A stretch of 64,000 nucleotides of DNA, from assembly GCA_965153455.1 (NCBI GenBank), contig OZ234494.1, positions 24,056,001-24,120,000 on the forward strand. Direction: 5' to 3'. Position numbers and translations under genes: made by a program. This document shows, piece after piece, positions 36,210 to 49,137 of this stretch (within the stretch, counting starts at the first letter, position 1; every line of letters starts with the position of its first letter). The stretch comes from Sphagnum compactum (lineage: Eukaryota > Bryophyta > Sphagnopsida > Sphagnales). Below the pieces are notes generated by a model. That model was given only the letters and a program-made list of their open reading frames with translations. It ran no database searches and was not told the origin of the DNA.

Positions 36210-36775
36210 CCATCACCATAATTATTTCTAAGGTAGAGAGAATGTGAATACCTACTGCATTGAACTGGGTACCAGTTTGGATGAATGTGCAACATTTCAG
36301 CTTCATCCAGACTCACTCATTTTGTTGCTTAGTTACTGGCTGTTTTTGGATGATAAATTTGTACTCAATTTAGACATGTGCTTAGGATCTCAGCTCAGTT
36401 CAAATGTAATGTTCATTTGGACATGGATGAAAGAGAAGATGGAACAGATTGACTTTCAGTTTGGATGAATGTACAACATTTGGGTTGTATCCAGACTCAT
36501 TTCTGTCAGTTAGTTGCTGGCTAGTCTTTGGATGATAAATTTGCACTCAGTTTAGACATATGCTTAAGGTTTCAGCACTGTTCAATGTAATGTTTATTTG
36601 ACATGTATGAAAGAGTAGATGGATCTGCCTTTCAGTTTGGATGAATGTATGGCATATGGGCTGTTATCCAGACTCGTTTTTGTTGGCTAGTTGCTGGGCT
36701 GTTTTTGGATGATAAATTTGCACTCAATTTAGACATATGCATAGGGTCTCAGCACTGTTCAATGTACTGTTTTTT
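36210..36775 (+). repeat. Tandem repeat of about 180 bp, nearly three copies, 3' of GT47
   Basis: Units start CAGTTTGGATGAATGT at 36273, 36457 and 36633, giving spacings of 184 and 176 bp, and the third runs to about 36772. Shared landmarks are ATCCAGACTC, TTTTTGGATGATAAATTT and TTTAGACATRTGC. The first unit starts 64 bp after the stop codon, so the array probably lies in or overlaps the 3' untranslated region. Confidence 0.92.
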
Positions 36776-38049
36776 TAATATTTAAATAAATAAATATTAT
36801 TATCACTAAATAATCATTATAATCATTATTATGCCCTTAGCAATTTACTTGGGTCTTTGGAAGCTTAATGCTAGAAGTCTATCTTGGATCTTATGACAAG
36901 GTGATCTTCAAACACTCCTGAAAAAACTACTTTGTAATTTAGAATTAATTTAAATGGCTAGAACTTACAGCTCTAGAAGTTGGTAAGAGAAGGCAAATGA
37001 TGTGATCTTTTGATTGTTTCAAATATTTATTAAAATTTGTTGGTTATGTATTTCATTTTATTTCCTTATGCAATTTTTGAGCATCTCCACCCACAATTGT
37101 AAAATGACATGTACATTATATTTTGGATGAAATATAAAAGTCAAATAGTGTGAATCCCAATTTTGGCATGTAAAGTTATCTAGGAAGAGTGCCTTCCAAA
37201 AAGACCAATAAAAGAAATGATTGTTTTTTATTGACGGATGACCATAACAATCAACTTGGGTGGTGACATTTAATTAGTTGTAATGCCAAATGGTGTAAAG
37301 ATAAGACTCGAGCTAGTAACTTAGGAAAAGAAGAAGGGTTTTGATAGAAGACATGGGATGGGGATGGTTCTTTTATTAATGACAATCTATTATGGAGGAA
37401 GGAAGTAGCTTTTGGCTAGTTTTGAAGGAGACAAACAAGAAATGAGAAGGCAAGAAAGTGGGATTAGTGGGGAGGACCAAATAGCAACATGAAGCTTCAA
37501 GAGGAAGCACTTGAAATGTTGTTTATAAAAAACTTTAAATTTTACTTGGACTTGGAATTTGAAAAGATCAATGCACACTTCAATGTTATGCATTTCACAA
37601 ATATATACATTTCAATATATGTACATCAATAAGGGTATGGTAGTGAACCACCATTTTGGGAAGGTTTTCATGCATGTGATATTAATTTTTAAAATTACAA
37701 ATTTCTCTCTTTGATTGTGAGTGTGTCTCTATGATCTAGAGAGGCAAATCTAAAGTTACATGAGTGTTTGTTAATGATCCAAAAGTAAATTTAATTATTT
37801 GCAATGATGAATTGCAAGTGGATCAAATGTGTGTGTATGAACATCCCCCCCCTTTTCACATTTAATCCTCTATTTATGAACAGTGTTGACAATTAAAATC
37901 AAAATTTCTACTAGCTATTGCATTATGAACTTAGACTTGAACTTGTGTTTAGTTTAAGACACAAAATTGTGATCAACAAATCAAACTTTGAAGAGCTTTG
38001 CAAGTATAAAGTTCGAAAAGTTTTTCTAAAATGTACTTCAAATTTCTTT
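36776..38049. other. AT-rich gene-free stretch; possible 3' LTR of the copia relic
   Basis: No gene is recognised. On the minus strand AAAAGGGGGGGATGTT at about 37841-37856 looks like a polypurine tract followed by TGTT, the expected start of a 3' LTR. The LTR would extend leftward from 37843. I could not match it by eye to a second copy near 41.2-41.7 kb. Confidence 0.3.
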
Positions 38050-40850
38050 TAAGTAATCATCTATGCCCAAACATTTTGTTAGTTCAAAAAAATGTGTGCA
38101 CCCAAGTGGTTTAATAAAGATGTCTACTTTTTGTTCATGTGTTGGCACATAACCAACTATTATTTCTCCTACTTCAATTTTTTCTCAAATATACACCATC
38201 CAAATGCAATTGTTGTGGTGAAGCATGTATTGATTCACTATGTTTATTGCATAACATAACTTTAGTTGTGTTGGGTGAACCAAATCCAATTACCCACCAA
38301 ACTTTAGTAGTAACTTGGATTTACCAAATCATCTTCCAAATCCAACTTTAGTTGCAAACCCTCCTCCATTGGGGTAGTTGTGCAGAGAAATACTCCTTCA
38401 TGTTAAACCTTTCCAATATGGTAACTACAGAAGACCATTGTATCAACATGATTTCATGTGACGAATAAACAAACTCAACATATGTGCAAAGTTACATGAT
38501 GTCTAGTTTAAACATCTTGAACTTTTATTCAAGTTGTGTTTCTAAGAAAACCAACTTGGACACATGGTCCCCAATTATCAAAAGGTCATCAATGTAAAAT
38601 ATTATGATCTAACCCAAAGTTCAACCTCAACTAGTAAGTAAAGGTCATAGTTGGTATTGCTCTAGTCATTCCATGTTCTTGAAAGAAGGTATCTATTTTT
38701 GAACACCATGTTTGAGTTTCTTGCTTCAAGTCATATAAATTTTTTTTAATTTTTTTTTACCTTTTCACAACAAAGCCCTCTAATTGAAGCATAAATATTT
38801 TTTCATATAAATCTCCATTTAAAAACACACAAGTGATGTGTCATTTCTTGTATCAATTTCACAATGAAGCATCTCCAAACAATTTTTGACTTAAATTAAT
38901 TTTTGAAGTTCATTTTTCAACTACACATGATTTTCTTCTTCAAGAAAGATAAACAATGGTAATGTCATTTTTGACTCCTCCATTGCTTCTTTGAGTTTCA
39001 AGATTGAAAGCCATAAATGTGATTCATGAAATACAACATCCTTGGAAATGAATATATTCTTGGTCATTCATTCAAAACATTTTGTACACCTTGGACAAAC
39101 ATGCACTTAATTGATTTTGGCTCAAGCTTAGAGTGTTGCACCTATGTAATGAAAACAAAGACTAGGCAACCGATTAAGATCTTAAAATGATCAACCAAAT
39201 GGTGGTGAGTTCCTATAAACTTACTTAGGTGAAAACCCACCTACATTGGCTCTTGAAATCTATTTATGAGAGAAATGGTAATGTCAATGCTTCATTCCAT
39301 AAGTAGGTGAGACAACCATATAATCTATGCACATGGTAAAAACATATTACAATGGACTTTTCTAAATGTCGCAAAGGAAGAATTTTTTGGGTTGGACACA
39401 TACTATTATCTAAACCCACATGCAAGTTGGAAACTTTAATAAAATGGACTCGAATAAATGAAATTAACATCTTTGTCCATTTCATTTTCAAATAATTACA
39501 CCAAAAACATTAATTTTCATCAAATTATGGACTTTACAATCTAGACAATTATAGGGTCATAGTTCATAAATGTAGGTAACCCAACCATCATCCTCCAATA
39601 GAAAAAGTATGTAATCCTTGGAGATGTAATTGCCCTAAATGTCTACACCACAATCTTGTTGGAATGTTTTCATCAGTTCATTGTTGATCAAAAGATCAAG
39701 CAAGTTCATTGTATTTGTTTGAACAATCTTAAGTTTGTATAAATCATTCAATTCATATCTAATTCTTGTGCCAAGAACCTCAAAAGGTTTTTTTGTTCAC
39801 ATAGTCCAACAATTTTTCGAACCAAAGATCACAATGCATCCTTTATATTAGCTATGGCCAATAGACAAGATATTTTCAATAGTAGTCAAAACATAGATAA
39901 CATTATTCACGTGCTTTATTTCTTCATTGTGCTTGAAGCCAACATTCCCTTTCCATGGATTGCATGTGCATGTGACCTTTTGCAAATTCAATGTTTATTG
40001 AATTGACATTAGTTTTAAGCCCTATGAAGTATCTAGATTTTCCACTAACATGAGTGGATGCACCACTATTGGTATATTAATTGGTAATTTGTTTGTGGGA
40101 AGATTAAAAGCAAACATAACTATTTCAAAAATCTCTAATAGCTTTTGTTTTGACATGATTCCTTCCACCATTTCTTCTTCCTTCATGGTGTTAATGTTTA
40201 ACCCTTGTATGTCAAATTAAGGGATCTTTCTTAATGGATAAAGACACTCCCGAAATCAGCACCCATGTTCACCATAGTTGTTACAATTTTGAGGTTGTCC
40301 TTGATAGTTTTCGCATCTACATCCTTTATCGAGACATCCCACAATCCCAATGTTTGAAAATTGAGCTCCTCCATAAAAACCAATATTGTGGCAATATTGA
40401 TTAGGGTACTAGTAGCTTTGAATCATGGTTTGATTTTGGTGAATAAGTGTTTCATGATTCACTCACTTTGTGTCTTTTTGCTATTCCTCCAACATTGATT
40501 TTGATGACAACTTCTCAAGAAAGGAAGTGTATCCAAAGCTCTCATGATTTGGTGAATGTGATTGAATATCAAATGAATTATTTAGTGTTTTGTGATCAAG
40601 GATGACCTTTTTAATTCTTGCTAATTTAATGATATTTTTAAAAATGTTTTAAGAAAATCTATGGTCCATGAGCTATGTTAGTCATCTATAATATGTGGAA
40701 TGAAACTTCTTTTCCAACAATAATGACTCAAATAATTTGTGAGAATCGTATAAGTTTTTCACAATGTCGAACACTTCCTTTGGATGATCAACACTTGTAA
40801 TGTATGAATTAACTTGTCTTTAATGATCATAACAAGTATTATGGCCATCA
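38050..40850 (-). mobile_element. Decayed Ty1/copia retrotransposon
   Basis: Reading the minus strand from about 40.85 kb leftward, fragments appear in the copia order. A gag-like stretch (about 40.8-40.5 kb) comes first, then a CCHC zinc knuckle (about 40330-40255, CNNYGEHGC). The aspartic protease motif SGASTHVSG follows at about 40041-40070, and then the reverse transcriptase landmarks FLNGDL (about 38.8 kb), YDLKQE (about 38.7 kb) and YIDDLLIIGDH (about 38.6 kb). An RNase H/C-terminal end with VDIFIKPLG lies near 38.1 kb. Protease, integrase, RT order is the copia type; the integrase zone between 39.0 and 40.0 kb is too decayed to confirm. Many stops and frameshifts interrupt every part, so the element is dead. 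A primer-binding-site-like TGTATCAGATG (minus) lies near 41.24 kb. Confidence 0.88.
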
Positions 40851-43152
40851 CCTTGTCTTGGTGATCTCTCAAGTTGAGTGGTGTTAGGTTCACAAATTGA
40901 ATGCCTTCAACTCCTTGTCATTTAGTTGTCTAGATTGCCATCACAATCTCTTCCTAAGTAGGCATCCACATCAACTCCCAAAGTTTTCCCCTCTTCAATG
41001 TGAAGCCAATTTTCACCTTCCAAATTTGTAATTGTTTAAGCCTTCAAGCTTGTTTGTATGTGTGAAACTAACAATGTGTTGTGTCTACTCTATGTTCACG
41101 ATGGAAATCATTCCGTTCGACTACTGTTTACATTGTCCCAATTTTAAAGTAAATTTTTTGCATGAAAAATGCAATGCATGTTTGCTTACTTTTTTTTATG
41201 AGTTGTAAAAGCCTTTCATTTGGGACATGTTAATGTAGTCATCTGATACATATTTTCCATATCCATGATTAAGTGTGGTATACGTCCCAAAAAGGCTTGT
41301 CATGAGGTAAGAATGTGGTGAGGAGGATCATTGATGTTTCACATTATTAGAATGGATGTTTCTTAGTCATGTGTATTAATTATGTTTAAATATCATTTAC
41401 ATTACTTGTGTCTACTTCCTAGATATGGGCTTTGTGTAGAAAGAAAGTTGGTAGTTTAGAATAGAGTTGATAAAATCTAAGAGGTATCCATTTTTAATTA
41501 TATAGTCTTTCACTTTATATTCTTTACTTTTTCATATTTATGGGTGAGGATTGGGGAATATTGACATGACATGTCGAATGTGGTAAACAATGATAAAGGC
41601 CCAAATGGGAAGGGGGGATTTTGTTAAAAATCTTTGTTAAGGAGGGGGGATCTCAAGGGTTTGTTTTGTTTTTTTAGTTTAATTGACCCAAAAGTTTTTT
41701 AAAAAATTTCTAGTAATTAATCAAGTGTGGTTTCGAATTATGAAAGGCATTAGTAGAGGGCCAATGACATTTGTCTTGTGCAAAAGTTTGTCCAATTTTG
41801 GCAAGTTATTTTAGCTAAGTGGCATATGAGGATTTGAACATTAGTTTTAAATTGTGGAGTTTCAGTCTTTGAGACAAAAAACAAGGAGGGGGAATAAACA
41901 AATATTTGGTAACTTTTTTCCTTGCTTTATTTCATTAAATAATTTTGGTTCTTTTATTCCACAAATTAGCTTTGGAGAGTAACTTGACTTGGTAGCTTTT
42001 ATATTTGGGAACAACAATGACATTCCCAACAATGTAGACTCTTCATTTTTTAAACACATACTATAACCACCACTCACATTTGGAAAATTTTGTTGAATTT
42101 TTTAAACTTTAATGTTTCAAATTTTTATTATTTCAAAAACTTTTATAGTAAAAGATAAATACAAAAGATGCAATCATAATTTCCAAAGTATAATTATAAT
42201 CTTATGGTTTAGACAATTTGTAATTTGCTACAAGTTGGGAGTTTGATTCCCAACTTTTTTGATAATGTTATTTACGATTTTTTTGTTTTTTGATTTTTCA
42301 TTCAAGGAATTATCAAATGTTAAACTATGATGGTAGGTATAGTAGTGGAAATCAAATTGCTTTTCACTCAACTTAATTTTCATGTGATTTGCATTTCAAG
42401 TGATTATGCTCCTTGTTAACAACACTTAAACATTCAAACATTTACCTTTCACATAGTATTCATATTTAGCCCATGGGGTTCAAAAGCCATTACACATTAA
42501 GAATTCATAACTTTTTAAGCCCTTCTAACTTGGTTACCTTGTCCATTGGAATTAGAAACTTGGTCAATTCGATTGGAGGTCTTAATTATTGAAGTGACAT
42601 ATTTATGTTGGTTGGTTTGATTATGTAAAGTGGCCCTTTTGATTATTTAGTCACATGTGACATTTAGGGTAAAAAGGGCTAATAGGAGCCAATGGCAACC
42701 TCTTGAATCATTATGACTAGTCTTGAAAAAATGATGTGGCAACACATGATTAGATGAAAAGTCTTGAGATATTGTTAAACAACGATGCTTAAACAAGGTT
42801 TTTACACTGTTTCATTATGCTAAAAAACATTGGTTACATTAAAATGTGCTAAAAATTATTTTATATTTATTCGACTACCTTTCAAACTTTATTAGATGCT
42901 AAATTAATAGATTAAAAAAGGTTTCACATAAATACAACATATACTTTCAACATTAATTTAGTTTATGTAATGTATGAACATCAAAACCAAAGACTAGTTA
43001 TGCCAAAATTGGCTCCTATTAACTTGGTTTTACCCTTAGTCAAATAGGATCAAAAATGGAAATTGTAGTCAAATGGGACATGCATTAATTTGGATCATAG
43101 TTCATTTAACAATTTAGATTTACACTTATTCTTTCATACATGGTGTTCCACG

Positions 43153-43184
<32 letters not shown>

Positions 43185-46100
43185 CATTGATTTGTGCCTT
43201 CATTTGTTTTCAAATGTTTAAAGCAAATGCATAATTTTTAAGGCAATTCCCTAGAACACTAAATTGCCCATTGTTGAAATTGTAAGCACAATGGATTTTT
43301 GATTTTTTAATTGACATGAAGTGATTAAATGTGTAGTATTGCATTCAAAATTATGTGATATTGAATCAACAAACCACATTTGTTTCAACATATAAACTTG
43401 ATTATATTTTTGAACTTCATTAGTTGCAAGTGTGTTCAAATCACTATTCTCAATTGGTAACCAAAATAAACACATAAAAAATCATTGTTAACTTCATCAT
43501 CTAGCTCCTTGCTACCATAATCATCCTTTATATTATGCATATAGATCACATTTTAACATCATTTTGAGAGGCATGTTCTATCTCTAGTAGATTCATATTT
43601 TATAAGTACTAGCCAAATGTCCAACATTGGTCAATAATGAAAAGAAATATCTTTAATTGAAATAATTCACTAAGGTTTAAATTATTGTTTTAGTATTGGA
43701 CAAAATTATTACATATATTTCATTCAAGGTTTATTATGGCAATTTTTTGCCACTTAGCAACAAAAAAAAAGTTGTGATTGTCCGAAGGATTTTCTTGGAT
43801 AAAAGGTGCAAATTAACCATTTTTCAAAGAAACAAAAGTTGAATTCACCATATTTAGACCATAGGTTTTTGTACATTGTTAATAGGCTGGGGTTTGAAAA
43901 AAAATCTACTTGTTTATTTGACCTTTACCCAAATTTAACTAAGTCCTCTTATAAGTGATTGTTGACCCACCAACTACTTCACAAAGTTGAAAAAAACCTT
44001 TAATTTATTGCCTTATCGATTAAATTATTAGTTATGCATAATAACATTTTTATGTATCAGTAAAATATAATGTAATATGCTACATGGTTATTTAAACCAA
44101 GTATAATTAAACAAGAAATCTTAATATAAGATCTTATGACAAAATTTGGAAAAAAAAGTTTTCCTTTTATTAAAATTTTGATTTAATAAAATAAAAAACC
44201 ATTGAAAAAAAAAAACAAACTCAAGGAGGTTACTTATATTTATTTACAAATGACATTAGTTCAAAATAAGGTATTTATTTGGAGATAAATTTGATAAAAA
44301 TTACAAATATATTAAGCACATGAGAAGTCTTGAAAACATTTATAAGGAATAAAAGAATTTAAAACATGAAAAAAATACAAATACATTATAGATGTACAAA
44401 TAATGTCTACTTGTAATTATATGTTACATCATATGTATGTGTAGACATGCTTCACACACATTATTTTACTTTTATTCCTTTCAAGAGTTTTTTTCTTTTT
44501 GCTTTCAAATACCTTCCCAACCAAAAAATACCATAAATCTCAAGAAAGTTTCAAAAGTAGTCCAATGCATTCATACTTAATAACAAAAAATACATTTGGA
44601 TGTTGCAACATGTAAGAATATGTGACACATGGGTGTGTGACCAAAATGTTAATGCTTGTAAATGCCCATAAATGTTTGTTTCTAATTTATCCTATTTATG
44701 CATGAAGTGTCACCATTTTTCTTTGTTTTAAATTTCATCTTCTAAATCATATAATCCCAACCAAGAATTATCATGAAAGGTGAATGTAAAAACTTACCTC
44801 TCAAGTCTCAAGCTAAAATTCAATGAACATTCATGGCACAAATCCAGTAATATTATCATATATATATATATATATATAGGGGTAGTAGGATTTTTTTTGC
44901 TTGGCCTTTAGATCATGATCATTGAATTTTTAAAAATTGTGCATGGTGTAATACATTTTCAGCACAAATAATAAAATAAAATTTCAAAAATTTGACAAAA
45001 CAATTTTTTTTTAATATATACCAAAATGGTAAAGATACTACAATATATATTACCTATAAACCCTAAGTTATATTACCTCACTCCTTCTTAAATTCTCTAA
45101 AATTGAAGTGCAAGGTGAGAAAGTGCATAGTGGAAGCTATCATACATAGTGGGGACCACATTGCGATTTTCGAATAAGAATAAAATATCAAGTAAGGACA
45201 TACAATTGAAGTAAGAGACCAATGTTTTTTCCTTGCATGGAGTGCTTGCATGAAAATTACTCATTTGGATTTGAACCCAATTGGACATTCACAAACGACA
45301 ACAAGAACTTGTAGGGAAAGGGATCATATATATATGTACGAGGTTTTTGTTTTGCTTCCAAGTATGGAGTTCTAACTTCTGACTCTTTTGAAGTAGAGCA
45401 ACAAAAAATTCAACACATCCTACCTACTATTGCAAGTACTTTTGTTTATTATGAGGTACCTAGTACTTACTAGCATGCTCATTTCGCAAGGGAAAGCAAG
45501 GAGTTACCCCCTTCTAAACCCCTAATTTTTCTTTCCCCTAAAAGAAACACCCATTTTTGTATATGGTCCCTCCAAAAAGTTGCCATATGAAATCACCCTA
45601 GGAACTTAATAATAATAATAATGCCTTTGCCCTTAATTCATTGGAGACAAAACACCCAAATTTTTTTTTTCCTTAACCAATTAATAACCTTGATAGGTAT
45701 ACTAAAAAGGAAATTTCCAAGGTCTTTGTATCATTCATATATATATATATATATATATATATAAGAAAACCCCAATTGAATTTTTTTTTAAACTCTAAGA
45801 TTTTAAGGGCTCCAAAAAAAAACCGATTGAATTATTTTAAAACTCTAATAATATATTTATTCTCCTAAAGAAAAACCCAATTTTGTGGTCCCGCAAAAAA
45901 TAAATAGATTTTATTTTCACAAAATTGAAAAGAAAACCCTAGAGTGACAAAATTTAGATGAATTTGAGTTTTTCTAAACCCAAAAATGTCGATTTTTTCC
46001 AAAATTTAAACCCAAAAAATATATATTCAAATTCACAATAGAGAAAAAATAAACCCGAATTTTTTGTCAGAAAAAAATCAATGGGAAAAAGATCCCATCT

Positions 46101-46400
46101 TCATCCAAGGAAGTGACGATTTAAAAAACTCTTCTCCCATAAACATGAACTTGAAACATTAAATAATTAAAATATTCAAATTGGGGCTACCAAAATCCTT
46201 TTTTTTTCAAATAATTAAATAATTCCAAAAAATGTGCCAATTATCAGTGATAGGTATGGTCATATATGTACTAAAAAAGACCCACCCATCAAAAAAAAAA
46301 AATTGTTTTAAAGAAAAAAAAGAAAAAAAGAAAAAAAAACAGAGAAAAAAAGGAGAAAAACTCTTAGGCTGAAAAAAAACTCTTTGGGGGTGGTCTAAAA
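40851..46400. other. AT-rich gene-free stretch
   Basis: No gene is recognised. (AT)n runs lie at 43153-43180, 44858-44878 and 45737-45763. About 42060-42330 and 53330-53570 are diverged direct copies of one dispersed repeat. 43.74-43.99 kb carries the family also seen at 11.7, 57.8 and 60.1 kb. 45.5-46.1 kb is a run of very diverged units rich in AAACCCWATT and TCCAAAAAA, likely an old tandem array. The PPT-like GGAAGGGGGGATTTTGTT at about 41609 hints at a second LTR-element edge. Confidence 0.4.
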
Positions 46401-47493
46401 ATAAAAGTCTTGTTCTTTTTTTGTCCTTCCCCACCACAGTGCACACCCCCTCCCCCTCTCCAAGCTCCACTTATTTTGCCCCCCCCCTTCATTAAATCCA
46501 TTGAACCCAGTGCCTGGGAGTGGCCCCCTAAAGGTCAGAGAGGCTTCAAGGTGCTTGAGCTTTGCAGACTCTCAGGTGCTGGTGGGTTTTGTTTGAGCAC
46601 CCCACATGTAGTAAGCAAGTACCTTGCTTTTGTTTTCTACTCTTGTTGTTGTTGTTGTTATTGTTCTTCTTCTTCTTGGGTTTTGCTCAAATTTTTTCCC
46701 CCCTCCTGACAGGATCATGAGAGAATATCATGGTACAATTGTTGTTGTTGTTGTGAAGAAAAAGATTTGTGCCTTAGTTTGTTTGGTGTGAGCTTTGGTG
46801 ATCTCATCACACATCATTTATGTGTGAAGAAGAATCTAGTTTTGTTTTTTTTTGTATGTACAATGTGTCTGTTCTTGTTTGTGTAACAAACAAAATTCTT
46901 AATTTTTTGTTTGTTTGTTTGTTTGTTTTGTGTGAAAAGTCTTGTCTTTGTGTTTTTCTTTTTGGATTGGTGTTTGGGTTTTTGTGTTCTGTTTGTTTGT
47001 TGTTGTTGTTTTTGAAGATTTGTTCAGAGGAAATGAAGATCCAAATGCCAGGTTTTTGGCGGAAATTTCGTGTTGTGAATTAGCTTAAGAATTATTCCCT
47101 TAGGGTTTATTGCTGTGGAGAGAATCATGGAATGGAGAAGATTGCAGATCGCAAGAGGAGGAGGCCACTGTTCACAGGTAGCTGCTCCTTGAGAGATTTG
47201 AAGAAGCAGGAGAAGAAGAAGAAGAAGAAGAAGAAGAAGATGGGGTTGTTATACTTTTCTGTTTTGTTGGGAAGCCAGAACTCTTTAGGGTGAACTTGAG
47301 AAGTGTGCACATGAGGAGGGGACATAAAAAAAGAGAGAAACTTGTTGTGAATGGTTCTGAAGAATTGTGAAGACCAGCAGCAATCGTACATTTTAGCTAC
47401 CTAATCTGTGGAAGAGGATGGGCTCAGCATTCGTTGAGTTTTGAAAGAGAAGAGCTTCATTCAGGGTTTGTGGGGGCTGAGGTTGATAACAAG
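46401..47493 (+). promoter_or_regulatory. Upstream region and leader of the BTB gene
   Basis: The segment has moderate GC, CT-rich tracts near 46440-46490, GTT/CTT triplet runs near 46636-46678, (GTTT)n near 46905-46927 and (GAA)n at about 47210-47240. These are usual for plant promoters and leaders. Start-codon context and transcription start cannot be set by eye. An 8-codon upstream frame lies just before the gene (listed separately). Confidence 0.4.
47418..47444 (+). other. Short upstream ORF before the BTB gene
   Basis: ATG at 47418 opens an 8-codon frame that stops at 47442-47444, 49 bases before the main ATG at 47494. If the leader is transcribed through here it could lower translation of the main frame. 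It may equally be incidental. Confidence 0.35.
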
Positions 47494-49137
47494 ATGGGGA
47501 GTGATAGGGTTAGGTTGAATGTGGGTGGCAAGCCATTTGTGACGAGCCGAACAACCCTAGCAAATGCAGGGAGAGGGTCAATGCTGGCGGCTATGATTGA
47601 TGAGAACTGGGATCTAGTTTCAGAATTAGTTTCAGAGGAGATTTTCATTGACAGAAACCCTTCGTATTTCTCTGTGCTACTTGATTTGCTGCGCACCGGG
47701 GAGTTGCACATTCCTTCAGGTATGTCAGAGAAAGCTCTTTACAGAGAAGCTGAATTCTATGGTATCACAGATCGTGTACGGCATGCAAGAAAAGGGCCTT
47801 TGGATGGGAATAGGCTTGAATGCGTCGCTTCAATTTCAGGGCGAGCGACAGGGGATGGAACAGCCATTAGGGCATCACCAGATGGAGGCTGCTGTGTTGC
47901 ACATGGGAGTATGGTTCATGTTTATAACTGGGCTATGGAGGAACAGATTCCTCTGACTCTTGATTACGTGAATGTGAATGATGTTGGGTTCCTCAACCCT
48001 AATCGTGTCGTGATTTGCACTTGTGAGAGAGGCGACCGAGCTGGTGGAATGGCAAGCTTTAATGTCAAATCTGGGAAACTGGTGCACAAATTCCAGGTCT
48101 GTCATGATGACCAGCTGAAAAATTTCACAGCTGGGGCGTTAGCAAGCAGTGATGTTCATCTGTATGCAAGTTGTCGGGGACGTAGCTATGAGTATGGAAT
48201 CGGAACCTGGGATCAGTCCACTGGGCAACAAATGAATTTTCTTTATGAAACTCCTGGTCGTCCTCTTGGTGATGCGTGCAAGCTTCAATGGCTCCCACAG
48301 AGCAATCTTCTTCTTGTCGCAACGCTTTTCCCTCGAAGTGATCACAGCTTTGTCAGTCTGCTTGACTTCCGAACAAAAGGAAAGGTACATATTGAAAGCT
48401 TGAAGTACTGCCTAACCCTTCAAGAAGTCAAGTAAGTTGTCAAAGTTCCTAGGGTCAAGTGAGTATTGAATACTCCATGTGTGTCAGACTGGAAATGATG
48501 GATCTGTCAACTGGATGTCTCCAGAGTCTTATGATCACGTGGTCTGAGAAATTGAGTTATATTATCTGACAGTGAATTTGTGAGAGAGAGAGTTGAGAAC
48601 TTGTATCTCGTTTGTGCTTGAACACGTTTGACTGTTGAATTCCCTTTTTGAACTTGTCACTGAATCTCTTGTTTGCTTCAGGTATGGTCTTGGACAGACT
48701 CTTGTCAACGTAAAAGTGCTGACGAGAAAATTGTGATGGATGCGGTTGCAATGGAAGAGTGTTCCACTGTGTGTGTAGTGAACCAGTTTGACAACTTGGG
48801 GTTCATTGACATGAGGAACAGTAGCCATCCCGTGCGATGGAGCCACCGCTACCGCTCTGCTCGAGTCTCAGAATGTGAAGAGCGGTGCTATTCAAAGCTT
48901 GCAGTGAGTGGATCTCAGCTTTTTTCTAGTAAGAATGACAGTGTCTATGTCTTCTGTAGCCCGGACTGGGATGCTGCTCGTGGGGTTCAGACAGCAAGGC
49001 TGCGGAAGACAGAGGGTGGTGGTGCAATTTCAGATATATCGGTGGGTGGTGATAGTCTCTTTGTCCTGCACAATGAGATTAATGTCTTTGATGTCTGGGA
49101 AACACCTGGTTCATCTGGTATTGCTGAAGTGCTGTAG
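47494..49137 (+). CDS. BTB/POZ (KCTD/T1-type) protein, At2g24240/At4g30940-like
   Basis: Exons 47494-48384 (297 codons) and 48682-49137 join in phase 0 to give 448 residues, close to the Arabidopsis relatives (about 440). Residues about 5-100 form a T1-type BTB domain (RVRLNVGGKPFVTSRTTLA, FIDRNPSYFSVLLDLLRTG, REAEFYG). The rest is the conserved WD/YVTN-like propeller of this family, with GDGTAIRASPDGGCCVAHGS, FQVCHD and KLQWLPQSNLLLVATLFPR. Exon 2 begins VWSWTD, exactly where the family continues after the DFR motif, which supports the donor AAAG|GTACAT and the acceptor GCTTCAG|GTATGG. The C-terminus ends NVFDVWET plus a short tail, as in homologues. BTB proteins of this kind are thought to act as oligomeric adaptors, often for cullin-3 ubiquitin ligases. 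The partner here is unknown. A TTG further upstream keeps the frame open but is not a plausible plant start. Confidence 0.92.
48385..48681 (+). other. Intron of the BTB gene
   Basis: This 297-bp, T-rich intron begins GTACAT and ends TTTGCTTCAG. Reading through it adds about 17 residues before a stop at 48433-48435, so retention would remove the C-terminal third of the protein. Confidence 0.85.

Noticed and set aside
42236-42255. tRNA gene suggested by a T-arm-like GGGAGTTTGATTCCCAAC
   Set aside because: No acceptor stem, anticodon arm or D arm can be folded around it; kept only as a possible SINE trace.
43153-43180. (AT)n run as a TATA or promoter element
   Set aside because: A microsatellite with no adjacent gene; the same applies to the runs at 44858 and 45737.
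47434-47493. Upstream extension of the BTB protein from a TTG codon
   Set aside because: Plant nuclear genes rarely start at TTG, and the family begins near the ATG at 47494.
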